A stretch of DNA of 64,000 nucleotides from Sulfitobacter geojensis (lineage in GTDB: Bacteria; Pseudomonadota; Alphaproteobacteria; Rhodobacterales; Rhodobacteraceae), in contig NZ_JASE01000005.1 of assembly GCF_000622325.1 (NCBI RefSeq), positions 1,860,001 through 1,924,000 on the forward strand, read 5' to 3'. The position numbers and the translations under genes are program-made. This document shows positions 9,007 to 18,013 of this stretch, piece by piece; position 1 is the stretch's first letter, and each line of letters begins with the position of its first letter. Below the pieces are notes generated by a model that was not told where the DNA came from, did not search any database, and worked only from the letters and a program-made list of their open reading frames with translations.

Positions 9007-10065
9007 TTAAAGCGGGAAATGTGCGCGGGCGATAAGCCCTGCCGCGTTCCATTCCAGTGTCAGCGCACCGCCTACCGCTTCGATCAGGTCATTGATGATC
9101 CTTGATCCGCTTTGCCGTTCCGGTTCCACGACAGGGGGGCCGTCATTTTCCTGCCACGTCAGGCGCAGCATCTGATCCTCATCGTCAAGTGCGACGTCCC
9201 ACGTCAGTTGGACCGTGCCTGTCGCAACGCCCAAAGCACCGTGTTTGATCGAGTTTGTCGCCAGCTCGTGTAGGCCAAGCGCAATGCAGGACAGCAATTG
9301 CGAGGGCAACACAACCTGCTCCCCTTCAAGACTGAATTGCGCTTTTCCCTTCGGCGCATAAGCGGCCAGAATAGTGGTGCCCAACTCGGCCATCTCGACA
9401 TTCGCCATCTCGTCAAGCTGGCCCACGGTTTGCAGATGCGCATCGCTTAGGGCGCGCAGCCGTTCAACCACAACTCCGCTTAAAGTTCTCGTGTCATCCT
9501 CTTCACGCGCCGTCATTTCGATTACCACGGCCATGACATTCACAATATTGCGCAGCCGGTGGATCAGCTCTGCATCGGCCAGCGCCCGCGCGCGCTTTTC
9601 AGCTTCGCGTTTCTCGCTGACATCCAGTTGCGAGCCGAAAAAGTACATAACCTTGCCGTCATCATCCATGATCGGGCCAATTTGCAGGGCGTTCAGAAAA
9701 CTGGATCCGTCCTTGCGGTAGTTCACGATCTCGACGGTTTCGACCTGTTGCGCATCGATGGCGCGGCGCACGGCGTTGACGCTTTCTGCTGTGGTGCCGG
9801 TTCCTTGTAGAAAACGACAGTTCTTGCCGATGACCTCGTCTTTGGAATAACCGGTCAGGGCCATGAATGCGTCATTCGCAAATACGATCGGATTGTCAGC
9901 GACGTTCGGATCGGAAATGCAAAGTGGAATGCGGGCATGGCGCACTGCCTGCGCAATTGCCCTGTCGTTTTTCAGATCCCAACGGGGTTTGCTTTTCAAG
10001 ATTTCCAAATCAGTACCATCTTCTTTTGACCTTACCCATCGTGAGTGCCGTTTATGAGTAGTCAA
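9007..10065 (-). CDS. LOV-domain blue-light sensor histidine kinase (HWE/HisKA_2 type)
   Basis: 352 residues. A PAS/LOV domain spans about 40-150 and contains the flavin-binding signature GKNCRFLQ at 80-87. Cys83 is the residue that forms the photo-adduct with FMN in LOV domains. The phosphoacceptor is H169 in ELIHRLRN, followed by an HWE-family kinase with HELATNSIKHGAL (N271) and a C-terminal GSRIINDLIEAVGG block. No membrane segment is present, so it is a cytoplasmic photoreceptor. No response regulator lies next to it; such kinases usually feed a general stress or phyllosphere/host response circuit elsewhere. Confidence 0.9.
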   Translation of the reverse strand: MTTHKRHSRWVRSKEDGTDLEILKSKPRWDLKNDRAIAQAVRHARIPLCISDPNVADNPIVFANDAFMALTGYSKDEVIGKNCRFLQGTGTTAESVNAVRRAIDAQQVETVEIVNYRKDGSSFLNALQIGPIMDDDGKVMYFFGSQLDVSEKREAEKRARALADAELIHRLRNIVNVMAVVIEMTAREEDDTRTLSGVVVERLRALSDAHLQTVGQLDEMANVEMAELGTTILAAYAPKGKAQFSLEGEQVVLPSQLLSCIALGLHELATNSIKHGALGVATGTVQLTWDVALDDEDQMLRLTWQENDGPPVVEPERQSGSRIINDLIEAVGGALTLEWNAAGLIARAHFPL

Positions 10066-10154
10066 TCATTAAGACGCAGCGCTATGAGGTCTGGGAAGAA
10101 TACACTGGATTTGTGAGGGCTGGCAACAGGTGCTCTGCGGCCAACCGCGCGGGG

Positions 10155-10943
10155 TCAGGCGGTCAGGTTGACCGTTACCTTTCCAAGGCCTGACATTTCG
10201 ACCACGATTTCGCCTGCACCTTGCTTGAACAGGATTGGGCTGTGCGTACCGCAAAGCACCACCTGACCAGCCGCAAGCGTCAGACCACGCGCAGCAAGAT
10301 GGTTCGCGATCCACGTGACCGCAGCCAGCGGATCTTGCGGCGCACCGCCGGTTACATCGTGGCGCACCTCACCGTCGATCGTGACAACCGTGTGCACTGT
10401 GCTGGCATCAAGCTGGTCCGGCGCAACGCCGTCAGTGCCGCAGACGGCGCCAACATTTGAAATATTCTGTGCGATGGCGTCCGGGATATGGGTGTTGGGC
10501 ATGTCGGTTTTGCGCATGTCCAAAAGTTCGATCCCCGCAACGAAGCCGTCAATCGCGCTTGCCACCACTTCAGCCGAAAAGGGGGCATCTGCCGGATCAA
10601 GTGTGGTCTTGATCAGCGCTGCGATTTCGGGTTCGAAGGCAAATTCGATATAATCATCAGCGCGCAGGGAGGCCGTGTCGCTGTGGCGCTGGGCACTGAA
10701 AACGCGGCCGGTGGCGGGTTCATCCAACTTGAACCGCTCCATCAAGGCGGCAGAGTTTGCCGCGATCTTCCAGCCCCCGACCGCGCCTAAGTTGCCCGCG
10801 TAGAGCAAGCCGGATGTTACGATGTCCTGTATTTCATAGGCTTGTTCAACGCTGCGCGCAGGCGTGGTGCCATAGCCGTTGAACGGTGCGCCGGTTTTCA
10901 AGTCCTGTACGATCCTTTTGGCAACTTCCGCAGCATTCGTCAT
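10155..10943 (-). CDS. 2-keto-4-pentenoate hydratase-like protein (FAH superfamily)
   Basis: 262 residues, the length of MhpD-type hydratases. Matching segments are the N-terminal AYEIQDIV, GGWKIAANSAALMERF around 76-91, FAFEPEIAAL near 125 and a C-terminal LAAGQVVLCGTHSPI with a metal-dependent fold. The family hydrates 2-hydroxy-alka-2,4-dienoates or decarboxylates oxalocrotonate-like acids. It overlaps the upstream isomerase gene by ATGA, so both act in one pathway. With a sugar-acid-like gene set around it, an alternative role on a 2-keto-3-deoxy acid is possible. Substrate unknown. Confidence 0.78.
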   Translation of the reverse strand: MTNAAEVAKRIVQDLKTGAPFNGYGTTPARSVEQAYEIQDIVTSGLLYAGNLGAVGGWKIAANSAALMERFKLDEPATGRVFSAQRHSDTASLRADDYIEFAFEPEIAALIKTTLDPADAPFSAEVVASAIDGFVAGIELLDMRKTDMPNTHIPDAIAQNISNVGAVCGTDGVAPDQLDASTVHTVVTIDGEVRHDVTGGAPQDPLAAVTWIANHLAARGLTLAAGQVVLCGTHSPILFKQGAGEIVVEMSGLGKVTVNLTA

Positions 10944-11719
10944 GTCAGCATCCTTTTGAAATCTTTGATCCAGCCCAAGCCTTCGGCTGTCGTTTTGAGG
11001 GGGATATATTCCGCGGAAACCGCACCGTCATACCCTGTGTCGCGCAGTGCTTCGAAAGCAGCGGCAAAGTTGATTGTCCCGGTGCCGGGTTCATGGCGCC
11101 CGCGCGTGTCGGCGAATTGAACATGGCCGATGCGCGCGCCCGCACGCCGGATCGCGGCCGGCAAATCGGGTTCGGTCAGAGCCATGTGATATAGGTCGAA
11201 TTGCAAGGCGAGGTTGGGATGATCCACGGCATGCAAGACGGCCAAACCCTCATCCAGTCCCGATACGAAAAATCCAGGAACGTCGACGCGGTTGACGGGT
11301 TCCAGCATCACCTGAACGTCGATGTCGGCCATGACTTCTGCGGTGTAGATCAAGTTGCGTTCCAGCGTCGCAAGACTGTCCGCGTGCGGCGTGCCCTTGG
11401 CAGGGCGCCCCGACAGGACGTTGATCTTTTGTACGCCCAAAGCCCGCGCATTGGCGCGGCAGATTGCTACGGCAGCGTGGTAAGCGTCTTCCTGATCGGG
11501 CAGGCAGGCCAAGCCGACCGCATCGCCGGTACCGCGCGGTACGTTAATCAGCGTGACGGGCATATCGCATCGCAGAGACGCGGCCTTGATCTCTTCAAGT
11601 GCGCCGGTTTCGGGGAATTGAATTTCCACACCCGCAAAACCGGCATCCCGTGCGGCCTGCACACGCTGCGGCATGGGGACTTCTTGAAACATCATCGACA
11701 GGTTGGCGATCAAGTGCAT
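10940..11719 (-). CDS. hyi: Hydroxypyruvate isomerase-like TIM-barrel protein
   Basis: 259 residues from the start at 11719, which has an AGGGG site upstream and matches the usual Hyi length; an upstream in-frame start would add 22 residues. Sugar phosphate isomerase/epimerase fold with LANLSMMFQEVP-type start, AGFAGVEIQFPE, metal-binding EPVNRVDVPGF (about 149-159), LQFDLYHM and the C-terminal AEYIPLK. Hyi interconverts hydroxypyruvate and tartronate semialdehyde. The plus-strand neighbour encodes a tartronate-semialdehyde-reductase-like enzyme, supporting a shared C3 branch. OtnI-type acyclic tetronate isomerase is a close alternative. Confidence 0.75.
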   Translation of the reverse strand: MHLIANLSMMFQEVPMPQRVQAARDAGFAGVEIQFPETGALEEIKAASLRCDMPVTLINVPRGTGDAVGLACLPDQEDAYHAAVAICRANARALGVQKINVLSGRPAKGTPHADSLATLERNLIYTAEVMADIDVQVMLEPVNRVDVPGFFVSGLDEGLAVLHAVDHPNLALQFDLYHMALTEPDLPAAIRRAGARIGHVQFADTRGRHEPGTGTINFAAAFEALRDTGYDGAVSAEYIPLKTTAEGLGWIKDFKRMLT

Positions 11720-11817
11720 CTGCGGCCCCTCAAATTCATCGTTGACAGAAAACGGCATAAAGTGATTTGGTTCAAGCAGAAACATTCTACTAAGAAACTT
11801 TCTTTGGGGGTGCCTTT

Positions 11818-13545
11818 ATGGCCGAAACGACCAAAATGCCGTTGCGTTCGCGTATTACAACCGATGGGATCGACCGCAGCCCGCACCGCGCGTTCATGCA
11901 TGCGATGGGGCTGGATGATGCTGCCATCGCCAAGCCGATGGTGGGCGTGGTCAGCCAGAAAGGGGAAACGACCCCTTGTAACATGACCCACTACGCGCAG
12001 GTCGAATACGCCAAGGACGGGATCAGCATGGCGGGCGGGACACCGCGCGAATTCACCACCATTTCGGTGTCTGACGGGGTCGGAATGAACCACGAAGGCA
12101 TGAAGTTCAGCCTTGTCAGTCGCGAGATCATCGCCGACAGCATCGAAGCGGTGATCCACGGCCACGCCTATGACGGAATCGTTGGGTATGGCGGCTGTGA
12201 CAAAACATTGCCCGGTGTGATCATGGGCATGGTGCGCTGTAACGTGCCGTCGGTTTTTGTTTATGGCGGTTCTGCCTTGCCGGGTCGCTTTCAGGGACGT
12301 GACGTCAGCGTTCTGGACACTTACGAGGCCGTCGGCGCCGTGCAAGCGGGCACCATGAGCCATGACGAACTGACCCAGCTGGAAGAAGCCTGCAAGCCGA
12401 CCATTGGGGCCTGCGCGGGTCAGTTTACCGCAAACACGATGGCGATGGTGTCAGAGGCTTTGGGGCTGACGGTGCCCAATTCTTCCATGATCCCCGGGGT
12501 ATATTCAGAACGCAAAGGGGTGGGGCAGCGCGCCGGCGCATTGGTGATGGATTTGATCGAAAACGGTGGTCCCTTGCCGCGCGATATCGTGACCCGCAAG
12601 GCGTTGGAAAACGCCTGTGCCATTGTCGCCGCGACAGGTGGCTCGACAAATACAGCGCTGCATATTCCGGCCATCGCCCATGAGGCGGGTATCAAGTTCA
12701 CCGCGGATGACGTCGCCGAGGTGCTTCAGCGCACCCCGTTCATCGGCAATCTGCGCCCCGGTGGCAAATACCACGCCAAAGATGTTTACGAAATCGGTGG
12801 CGCGCATGTCGTGATCAAGGAGTTGATCGCCAACGGCTTTATGCATGGTGACACGTTGACGGTGACAGGACGCACGCTGGCCGAAGAAGTGGCTGATGCC
12901 CCCGCGCCGGATGGCGAAATCATCCGGCCGGTGTCCGATGCGATCATGGCGTCGGGCGGTGTTGTGGTGTTGAAGGGCAACCTTTGCCCCGACGGCGCTT
13001 TGTTAAAGGTGGCGGGGCTACAATCCCTGACCTTCACCGGCACAGCGCGGGTTTTCGAAAGCGAGGATGACGCCGTCGAGGCGGTACATACACGTGATTA
13101 CAAGGAAGGCGAGGTTCTGATTGTGCGCAACGAAGGCCCGGTCGGCGGCCCGGGCATGCGCGAAATGTTGGGACTTACGGCGTTGATCTACGGGCAGGGC
13201 ATGGGCGAAAAAGTGGCCCTGCTGACGGATGGCCGCTTTTCCGGTGCGACGCGGGGCATGTGCATCGGCCACGCGGCTCCCGAGGCCGCGACCGGCGGGC
13301 CGATGGGATTGGTGCAAAACGGCGATGTGATCACGATCGACGGCAAGGCGGCGACCATTACACTGGACGTCCCGGATGAAGAACTGGCCAAGCGCCGCAC
13401 AAACTGGACCGCGCCCGAAACGCGCCACCGGGCCGGGTTGTTGTCGAAATACGCAGCAACCGTGGGGCAGGCGCATGAGGGCGCAGTCACCCATGCCGGC
13501 AACGCGCAATGGCCCGAACCCCGCACAAGAGGAACAGATAAATGA
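11818..13545 (+). CDS. ilvD: Dihydroxy-acid dehydratase family protein (IlvD/Edd)
   Basis: 575 residues, full length. Iron-sulfur cysteines are C54 (TPCN), C127 (GGCDKT) and C199 (GACAGQFTANTM); GGSTN and LLTDGRFSG motifs are also present. Three cysteines in these positions indicate the [2Fe-2S] type. The motifs fit IlvD (valine/isoleucine synthesis) well. Context is catabolic: a reductase gene overlaps its stop by ATGA, then a TRAP transporter. It may therefore act on a sugar acid rather than in amino-acid synthesis. Divergent from the hyi gene with a shared promoter region of about 98 bp. Confidence 0.85.
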   Translation: MAETTKMPLRSRITTDGIDRSPHRAFMHAMGLDDAAIAKPMVGVVSQKGETTPCNMTHYAQVEYAKDGISMAGGTPREFTTISVSDGVGMNHEGMKFSLVSREIIADSIEAVIHGHAYDGIVGYGGCDKTLPGVIMGMVRCNVPSVFVYGGSALPGRFQGRDVSVLDTYEAVGAVQAGTMSHDELTQLEEACKPTIGACAGQFTANTMAMVSEALGLTVPNSSMIPGVYSERKGVGQRAGALVMDLIENGGPLPRDIVTRKALENACAIVAATGGSTNTALHIPAIAHEAGIKFTADDVAEVLQRTPFIGNLRPGGKYHAKDVYEIGGAHVVIKELIANGFMHGDTLTVTGRTLAEEVADAPAPDGEIIRPVSDAIMASGGVVVLKGNLCPDGALLKVAGLQSLTFTGTARVFESEDDAVEAVHTRDYKEGEVLIVRNEGPVGGPGMREMLGLTALIYGQGMGEKVALLTDGRFSGATRGMCIGHAAPEAATGGPMGLVQNGDVITIDGKAATITLDVPDEELAKRRTNWTAPETRHRAGLLSKYAATVGQAHEGAVTHAGNAQWPEPRTRGTDK

Positions 13546-14429
13546 CCGATACCCCAACGCTAGGCTACATCGGTACCGGCCTGATGGGTGCGCCCATGTC
13601 GGCACGCCTGTTGGATGCAGGTTTTGCTCTGACTGTGTGGAACCGCACGGCGGCCAAGGCAGAGCCGCTGGTCGAAAAGGGGGCTGCCCTTGGCGACAAT
13701 CCGTCTGATGTGGCGGCAAAATCCGACATTGTGTTCATGTGCCTGACCGACACCAAAGCCGTGCAAGAAGCCGTGTTTGGTGAAAACGGGGTGGCACAGG
13801 GTGCGCGCAAGGGGGCGGTGCTGGTCGATTTCTCGTCGATCCAGCCCGAAGCGACGCGCGAAATGTCTGCGCGGCTACTCGCCGAAACCGGCATGGCGTG
13901 GATCGACGCGCCGGTGTCCGGTGGCGTGCCCGGTGCCGAAGCGGGCACGCTTGCCATCATGGCGGGCGGTGATGCTGCGGCCTTTGCAAAAGTCGAAACC
14001 GTGGTTTTGAAAATGGCAGCAAAGTTCACGCTTATGGGGGCGTCTGGTGCGGGGCAGACAACGAAGCTGTGCAATCAGGTGATCGTCGGCTGCACGATGG
14101 CGGTGCTGGCGGAAGCGGCGCGTCTTGCCACCAATGCGGGCGTTGACGCCACAAGGTTGCCCGAAGCGCTGGAGGGCGGGTTTGCGGACAGCAAGCCCTT
14201 GCAAATCTTCCTGCCCCGTATGGTCAACGCGCAGCACGAACCGCCATTGGGCCACGTTTATACCATGTTGAAGGATCTGGATTCTGTCACCGATCTTGCG
14301 CGGTCCTGCACCTCAGCGGTGCCCTTTACCGCCATGGCAGCAGAGCAGTTCAGGCTGTTGAGCGCACGCGGCGGAAACGAGGCGGATGCTTTGGAGATTT
14401 TCAAGTTGAGTGGTGCCAGTGCGCTTTAA
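13542..14429 (+). CDS. 2-hydroxy-3-oxopropionate (tartronate semialdehyde) reductase-like dehydrogenase
   Basis: 295 residues of the beta-hydroxyacid dehydrogenase family. Rossmann motif GYIGTGLMGAPM at 8-19, substrate-binding DAPVSGG at 122-128 and the catalytic lysine K175 in GQTTKLCNQ. Length and motifs fit GarR/GlxR, which reduces tartronate semialdehyde to glycerate; 3-hydroxyisobutyrate dehydrogenase is the main alternative. It overlaps the dehydratase gene by 4 bases and sits opposite a hydroxypyruvate-isomerase-like gene. Confidence 0.8.
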   Translation: MTDTPTLGYIGTGLMGAPMSARLLDAGFALTVWNRTAAKAEPLVEKGAALGDNPSDVAAKSDIVFMCLTDTKAVQEAVFGENGVAQGARKGAVLVDFSSIQPEATREMSARLLAETGMAWIDAPVSGGVPGAEAGTLAIMAGGDAAAFAKVETVVLKMAAKFTLMGASGAGQTTKLCNQVIVGCTMAVLAEAARLATNAGVDATRLPEALEGGFADSKPLQIFLPRMVNAQHEPPLGHVYTMLKDLDSVTDLARSCTSAVPFTAMAAEQFRLLSARGGNEADALEIFKLSGASAL

Positions 14430-14495
14430 GCGTCACCGCGCCGAGCAGGATAACGAACAGGCTGTTTTACCGATGAACCAGAGGGAGATAACGAA

Positions 14496-15542
14496 ATGAA
14501 GATATTTACGACGTTGGCCATGGCTGCCGCACTTGGGGCCACAGCATTTTCGGCTGCTGCACAAGAGGTAAAGACGCTGAGAGTGGGATCTTGGTTGCCC
14601 CCACATCATCTGATTGTATCCGGTATTCTCGAACCTTGGGCCGCTGCGATTGAAAACGAGACCGGTAGCTCGCTGAAATTCGAAATCATGACTTCTTCAC
14701 TGGGGCCGCCCCCTGCGCAATTCGATCTGTTGTTGGATCAGGCTTTCGACGTTGGGTACGGCGTTTCGGGTCACAATGCGGGGCGTTTCACTATGACGCA
14801 GGTGATGGATTTGCCCTTTATGTCGCCCGATCCATGGGCCGGTTCTGCCGCATCATGGCTGACCTATCAAAAGTTCGGGGCAGAGTATGGCGAACATGAT
14901 GGCGCGCATGTTGTCGGCTTGTTTACCCACTCCAACCCCAACATCAACATGGCCAAAGGGCGCATCGAAACGCTTGCCGATCTTGAGGGCAAGACGATCC
15001 GCGTTGGCGGCAACGTTACCGGTCGGATGATGTCGGAACTGGGCGCATCGCCGGTGCAACTGCCCCCGACAGAGGCGCAAACAGCCATGTCGCGCGGCGT
15101 GGCTGACGGGATTACCTTTCCGTCGGAATCCATCGACTTTTTCGGCATTACGCCGGTGATTTCCTCGATCACGCGCATTCCAGGTGGTCTCTATACCGAT
15201 ACCTTCTGGGTCGCGTTCAATCAGGACAGCTGGGACGGGCTGTCGGACGGCGAACGCGCCGCGGTCGAGAAACATTCCGGTATGGCCATCGCGATGCTTT
15301 CCGGTTTCGCCTGGACCAATGGCGACACATATGGCGAGGAAAAGCTGAACGCGCAGGGCGTCGAGTTCATCACCTTGCCGGAAGCGGACGTGGCCGCAGC
15401 GCGTGAAAAGCTGAAACCGCTTGAAACCGAGTGGTTGGCGCAAGCCGGCGATCGGGGATACGATGGCGAGGCAATCCTGCAATACGCCCGCGACATGGTC
15501 GAAAACTACCGCGCCGATAAATCGGTGAACGTGGTCAAGTAA
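14496..15542 (+). CDS. dctP: TRAP transporter substrate-binding protein (second system)
   Basis: 348 residues with a Sec signal peptide (hydrophobic 5-20, cleavage after AAA in SAAAQEV). The mature part shows DctP features: LRVGSWLPPHHL near 28, LEGKTIRVGGNVTGRMMSELGASPV near 166-190 and MSRGVADGITFPSE near 198-211. AGAGGGAG-type ribosome site at 14481-14487. It begins a P-Q-M set downstream of the dehydratase/reductase pair, suggesting it imports the substrate of those enzymes. Ligand not determinable. Confidence 0.9.
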   Translation: MKIFTTLAMAAALGATAFSAAAQEVKTLRVGSWLPPHHLIVSGILEPWAAAIENETGSSLKFEIMTSSLGPPPAQFDLLLDQAFDVGYGVSGHNAGRFTMTQVMDLPFMSPDPWAGSAASWLTYQKFGAEYGEHDGAHVVGLFTHSNPNINMAKGRIETLADLEGKTIRVGGNVTGRMMSELGASPVQLPPTEAQTAMSRGVADGITFPSESIDFFGITPVISSITRIPGGLYTDTFWVAFNQDSWDGLSDGERAAVEKHSGMAIAMLSGFAWTNGDTYGEEKLNAQGVEFITLPEADVAAAREKLKPLETEWLAQAGDRGYDGEAILQYARDMVENYRADKSVNVVK

Positions 15543-15549
15543 CTGCGGC

Positions 15550-15574
15550 GGCGGCACCGGTTGACGGTGCCGCC
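15550..15574 (+). terminator. Intercistronic hairpin between dctP and dctQ (second TRAP)
   Basis: Perfect 10-bp stem (arms 15550-15559 and 15565-15574) with a 5-base loop, just after the dctP stop. No strong U-tract follows, so it is more likely an mRNA-stabilising 3' structure or weak attenuator than a full terminator. The first TRAP operon has a hairpin in the same place. Confidence 0.55.
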
Positions 15575-15613
15575 ATTCCCCTTGATATGCGTCAAAACGC
15601 CAGCGAGGCCCCC

Positions 15614-16126
15614 ATGACATCCGCTATTTCCATTCTCGACAGGATTTCCCTGCTGCTGGCATGGCTGTCCGGCCTGATCGCGTTTTTCGTGATGGCCGTC
15701 ACCTTTACCGGTGTCGTCATGCGATACGGGTTGCGCAAACCGCTGATGGGCGGGTTTGAAATGATCGAGATCGGCATGGGGCTGATTGTCTTTACGGCCT
15801 TGCCGCTGATGATCCGCCATCGTGGCAATATCTCTGTGACGATCCTTACCGATAGGTTTCCGGTGAAACTGCGCCAGATTACCGGTTTGATGTCTGATCT
15901 TGTGGGCGGTACCCTGATGGGGTTCATCGCATGGCGGGTGTGGCTTCAGGGTGAACGCCTGCTGACCTATAACGAGGTGACGATGGAATTGCGTGTGCCC
16001 AAAGGGCTGATCGCGCAAAGCATGGCCGTGTTGCTGGTATTTGCCGCGCTGGCGTTCTTTTTATGTGCGCTTGAAGCCTTCAGGCGCGATCCGGCGGATA
16101 AGACCACAGCGGCAGGGGACATCTGA
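15614..16126 (+). CDS. dctQ: TRAP transporter small permease (second system)
   Basis: 170 residues from the start at 15614, preceded by GCGAGG; an ATG nine codons upstream (15587) has no ribosome site but cannot be excluded. Four hydrophobic segments (about 13-35, 50-66, 92-110 and 135-155) and the FEMIEIGMGLIVFTALPLMI stretch give DctQ topology. It overlaps dctM by one base (TGATG). Works with the adjacent DctM and DctP. Confidence 0.87.
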   Translation: MTSAISILDRISLLLAWLSGLIAFFVMAVTFTGVVMRYGLRKPLMGGFEMIEIGMGLIVFTALPLMIRHRGNISVTILTDRFPVKLRQITGLMSDLVGGTLMGFIAWRVWLQGERLLTYNEVTMELRVPKGLIAQSMAVLLVFAALAFFLCALEAFRRDPADKTTAAGDI

Positions 16127-17427
16127 TGGGCGTTTGGGAAATCTCTGCCATCGCTTTTGGCGGTGTCTTTGTCATGATGATGGGCGGCATGCCGATTGCG
16201 ATCGCGATGTTGTTGGTTGGCCTGTCCGGCATCTGGATCAACATATCCGAGCGCAAGGCGATGGGCATGATCGGCCAACTGCCAATCAATGCCACGATGT
16301 CATATGAACTGTCTGTGCTGCCGATGTTTATCCTGATGGGCGTCTTCGTGACGCGCGCGCGTATGTCCGAAGACCTGTACCGGCTGTGTCATGGTTTCGT
16401 GGGCCATATGCGCGGTGGGCTCGCGGCGGCGACGATCCTTGCGTGCGGCGGTTTTTCGGCGCTCAGCGGGTCATCACTGGCCACGGCGGCAACGATGGCA
16501 AAGGTCGCCGTGCCCGAAATGCGCCGCTATGGCTATGCCGACGGTTTTGCCGCCTCTGCGGTTGCGGCGGGTGGTACCTTGGGTATCCTCATCCCGCCTT
16601 CCGTTATTCTGGTGCTCTATGGCATTGCCACGGGCACTGACATTGGTTCGCTGTTCATCGCCGGCATTTTGCCGGGCGGTTTGGCAATCCTTCTTTATCT
16701 GGTTGCCATCCGCATCACCGCCCAGATCGACCCAAGCTGCGCGCCCGCTGCACCGCGTGCGGACTGGCATGAACGGGCGCGGTATCTGCGCAGTGTTGGG
16801 CCCATCCTGCTGTTGTTCATCGGCATCATCGGCGGGCTTTATAAAGGCGTGTTCACCCCCACCGAAGCGGGGGGTGTCGGGGCCACCGGCGCATTGGCCT
16901 TTGCGCTGTGGCGGCGCGCCTTGTCGTGGGAAGGGCTGGTAGGATCATTGGTTGAAACGGTCCTGACAACGGCCAGCCTGTTTCTGGTCTTGATCGGGGC
17001 TTTGGTCTTTTCCAACTTCATGAACCTGATCGGCCTTCCCTCAGCTTTGTCCGAGCTGATCCTTGCGCAGGGGCTTGGGCCAACAGCCGTGATCCTGATG
17101 ATCCTCGTGATCTATCTGTTTCTCGGCATGTTTATGGAAAGCCTGTCGATGATCCTGCTGACCGTTCCGATTTTCTTTCCCATTGTGACGCAGCTCGGGT
17201 TTGACCCGGTCTGGTTTGGCATCTTTGCCGTTATGGTGACGGAACTTTCCCTGATTACCCCGCCTGTCGGATTGAACCTGTTCGTGATCAAATCAGTAAT
17301 CAAGGATCTGTCAGTGGGGGACATGTATCGTGGTATTTTACCTTTCGTTCTTGCCGATATCGTCCGGATCGTTATCATCATAGCCTTCCCTTGGATCGTC
17401 ATGGTCCTGCCATTGATGGCGCGCTGA
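16126..17427 (+). CDS. dctM: TRAP transporter large permease (second system)
   Basis: 433 residues with about twelve membrane segments. DctM signatures: LPMFILMGVFVTRA near 65-78, GGTLGILIPPSVILVLYG near 148-165, FTPTEAGGVGATGA near 244 and the C-terminal ITPPVGLNLFVIKSV near 382. It is the transport channel of the second TRAP system. The gene is followed two bases later by a MarR regulator that appears to be in the same transcript. Confidence 0.92.
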   Translation: MGVWEISAIAFGGVFVMMMGGMPIAIAMLLVGLSGIWINISERKAMGMIGQLPINATMSYELSVLPMFILMGVFVTRARMSEDLYRLCHGFVGHMRGGLAAATILACGGFSALSGSSLATAATMAKVAVPEMRRYGYADGFAASAVAAGGTLGILIPPSVILVLYGIATGTDIGSLFIAGILPGGLAILLYLVAIRITAQIDPSCAPAAPRADWHERARYLRSVGPILLLFIGIIGGLYKGVFTPTEAGGVGATGALAFALWRRALSWEGLVGSLVETVLTTASLFLVLIGALVFSNFMNLIGLPSALSELILAQGLGPTAVILMILVIYLFLGMFMESLSMILLTVPIFFPIVTQLGFDPVWFGIFAVMVTELSLITPPVGLNLFVIKSVIKDLSVGDMYRGILPFVLADIVRIVIIIAFPWIVMVLPLMAR

Positions 17428-17429
17428 TA

Positions 17430-17972
17430 ATGGCTGATGAAAACCTTCCCGACCCCAAGGACGAAACACCCGGCACTGCTTTGTCTTTCGAAACCGCCCA
17501 AGCGCCGGACAGTGCGACACTGGATCACGGCATCCTGCACGAATTTATCGGCATGTACCTGCGGCGCGCCTATGAGGTGGCCTATGAGGATTTCCGCGCG
17601 CGGTTGGGGGGGGATGCCCTGCATCCGGGGTATTTCACGATCCTGACCCTGATTGTGCGCAATCCGCGCATCAGTCAGACCCAGATCGGTGCCGCCTCTG
17701 CGCGGGACAAATCCAGCGTCACCAAAGCGTTGCGCTGGATGGAGGACGAAGGGTTCATCACGCGGCTACGTTCGGACGCGGACCGGCGTATTTATCTCAG
17801 CACCGCAACCCAAGCCGGGATCGAGCTGCAAGCGCAGATGGAAGCCAAAGCGGTCGGCCACTTGCAAGCGCTCTATGATGCCATCGGCGACGACCGATAC
17901 ACGGCCTTTGTCGATACGATGAAGGACCTGATCAGCAGTCTGGAAACACAGGCCGCAAACCGGGAAGAGTAA
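17430..17972 (+). CDS. MarR family transcriptional regulator
   Basis: 180 residues from the ATG at 17430; an earlier in-frame start would lie inside dctM. The winged helix spans about 60-140: FTILTLIVRNPRISQTQIGAASARDKSSVTKALRWMEDEGFI with the basic wing RLRSDADRRIYLS. Helices on both sides give the dimer interface. Last gene of the dehydratase-TRAP operon, so it most likely senses the imported acid or an intermediate and controls this cluster. Its operator is not evident. Confidence 0.88.
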   Translation: MADENLPDPKDETPGTALSFETAQAPDSATLDHGILHEFIGMYLRRAYEVAYEDFRARLGGDALHPGYFTILTLIVRNPRISQTQIGAASARDKSSVTKALRWMEDEGFITRLRSDADRRIYLSTATQAGIELQAQMEAKAVGHLQALYDAIGDDRYTAFVDTMKDLISSLETQAANREE

Positions 17973-18013
17973 GCACGGCGACCGTCGCGCTGAAGGGGCG
18001 GCACGGCGGCCTC

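Noticed and set aside
11742..11770. Promoter in the hyi/ilvD divergent region
   Set aside because: A TTGACA is present at 11742 but no acceptable -10 element at the right distance, so I do not call it.
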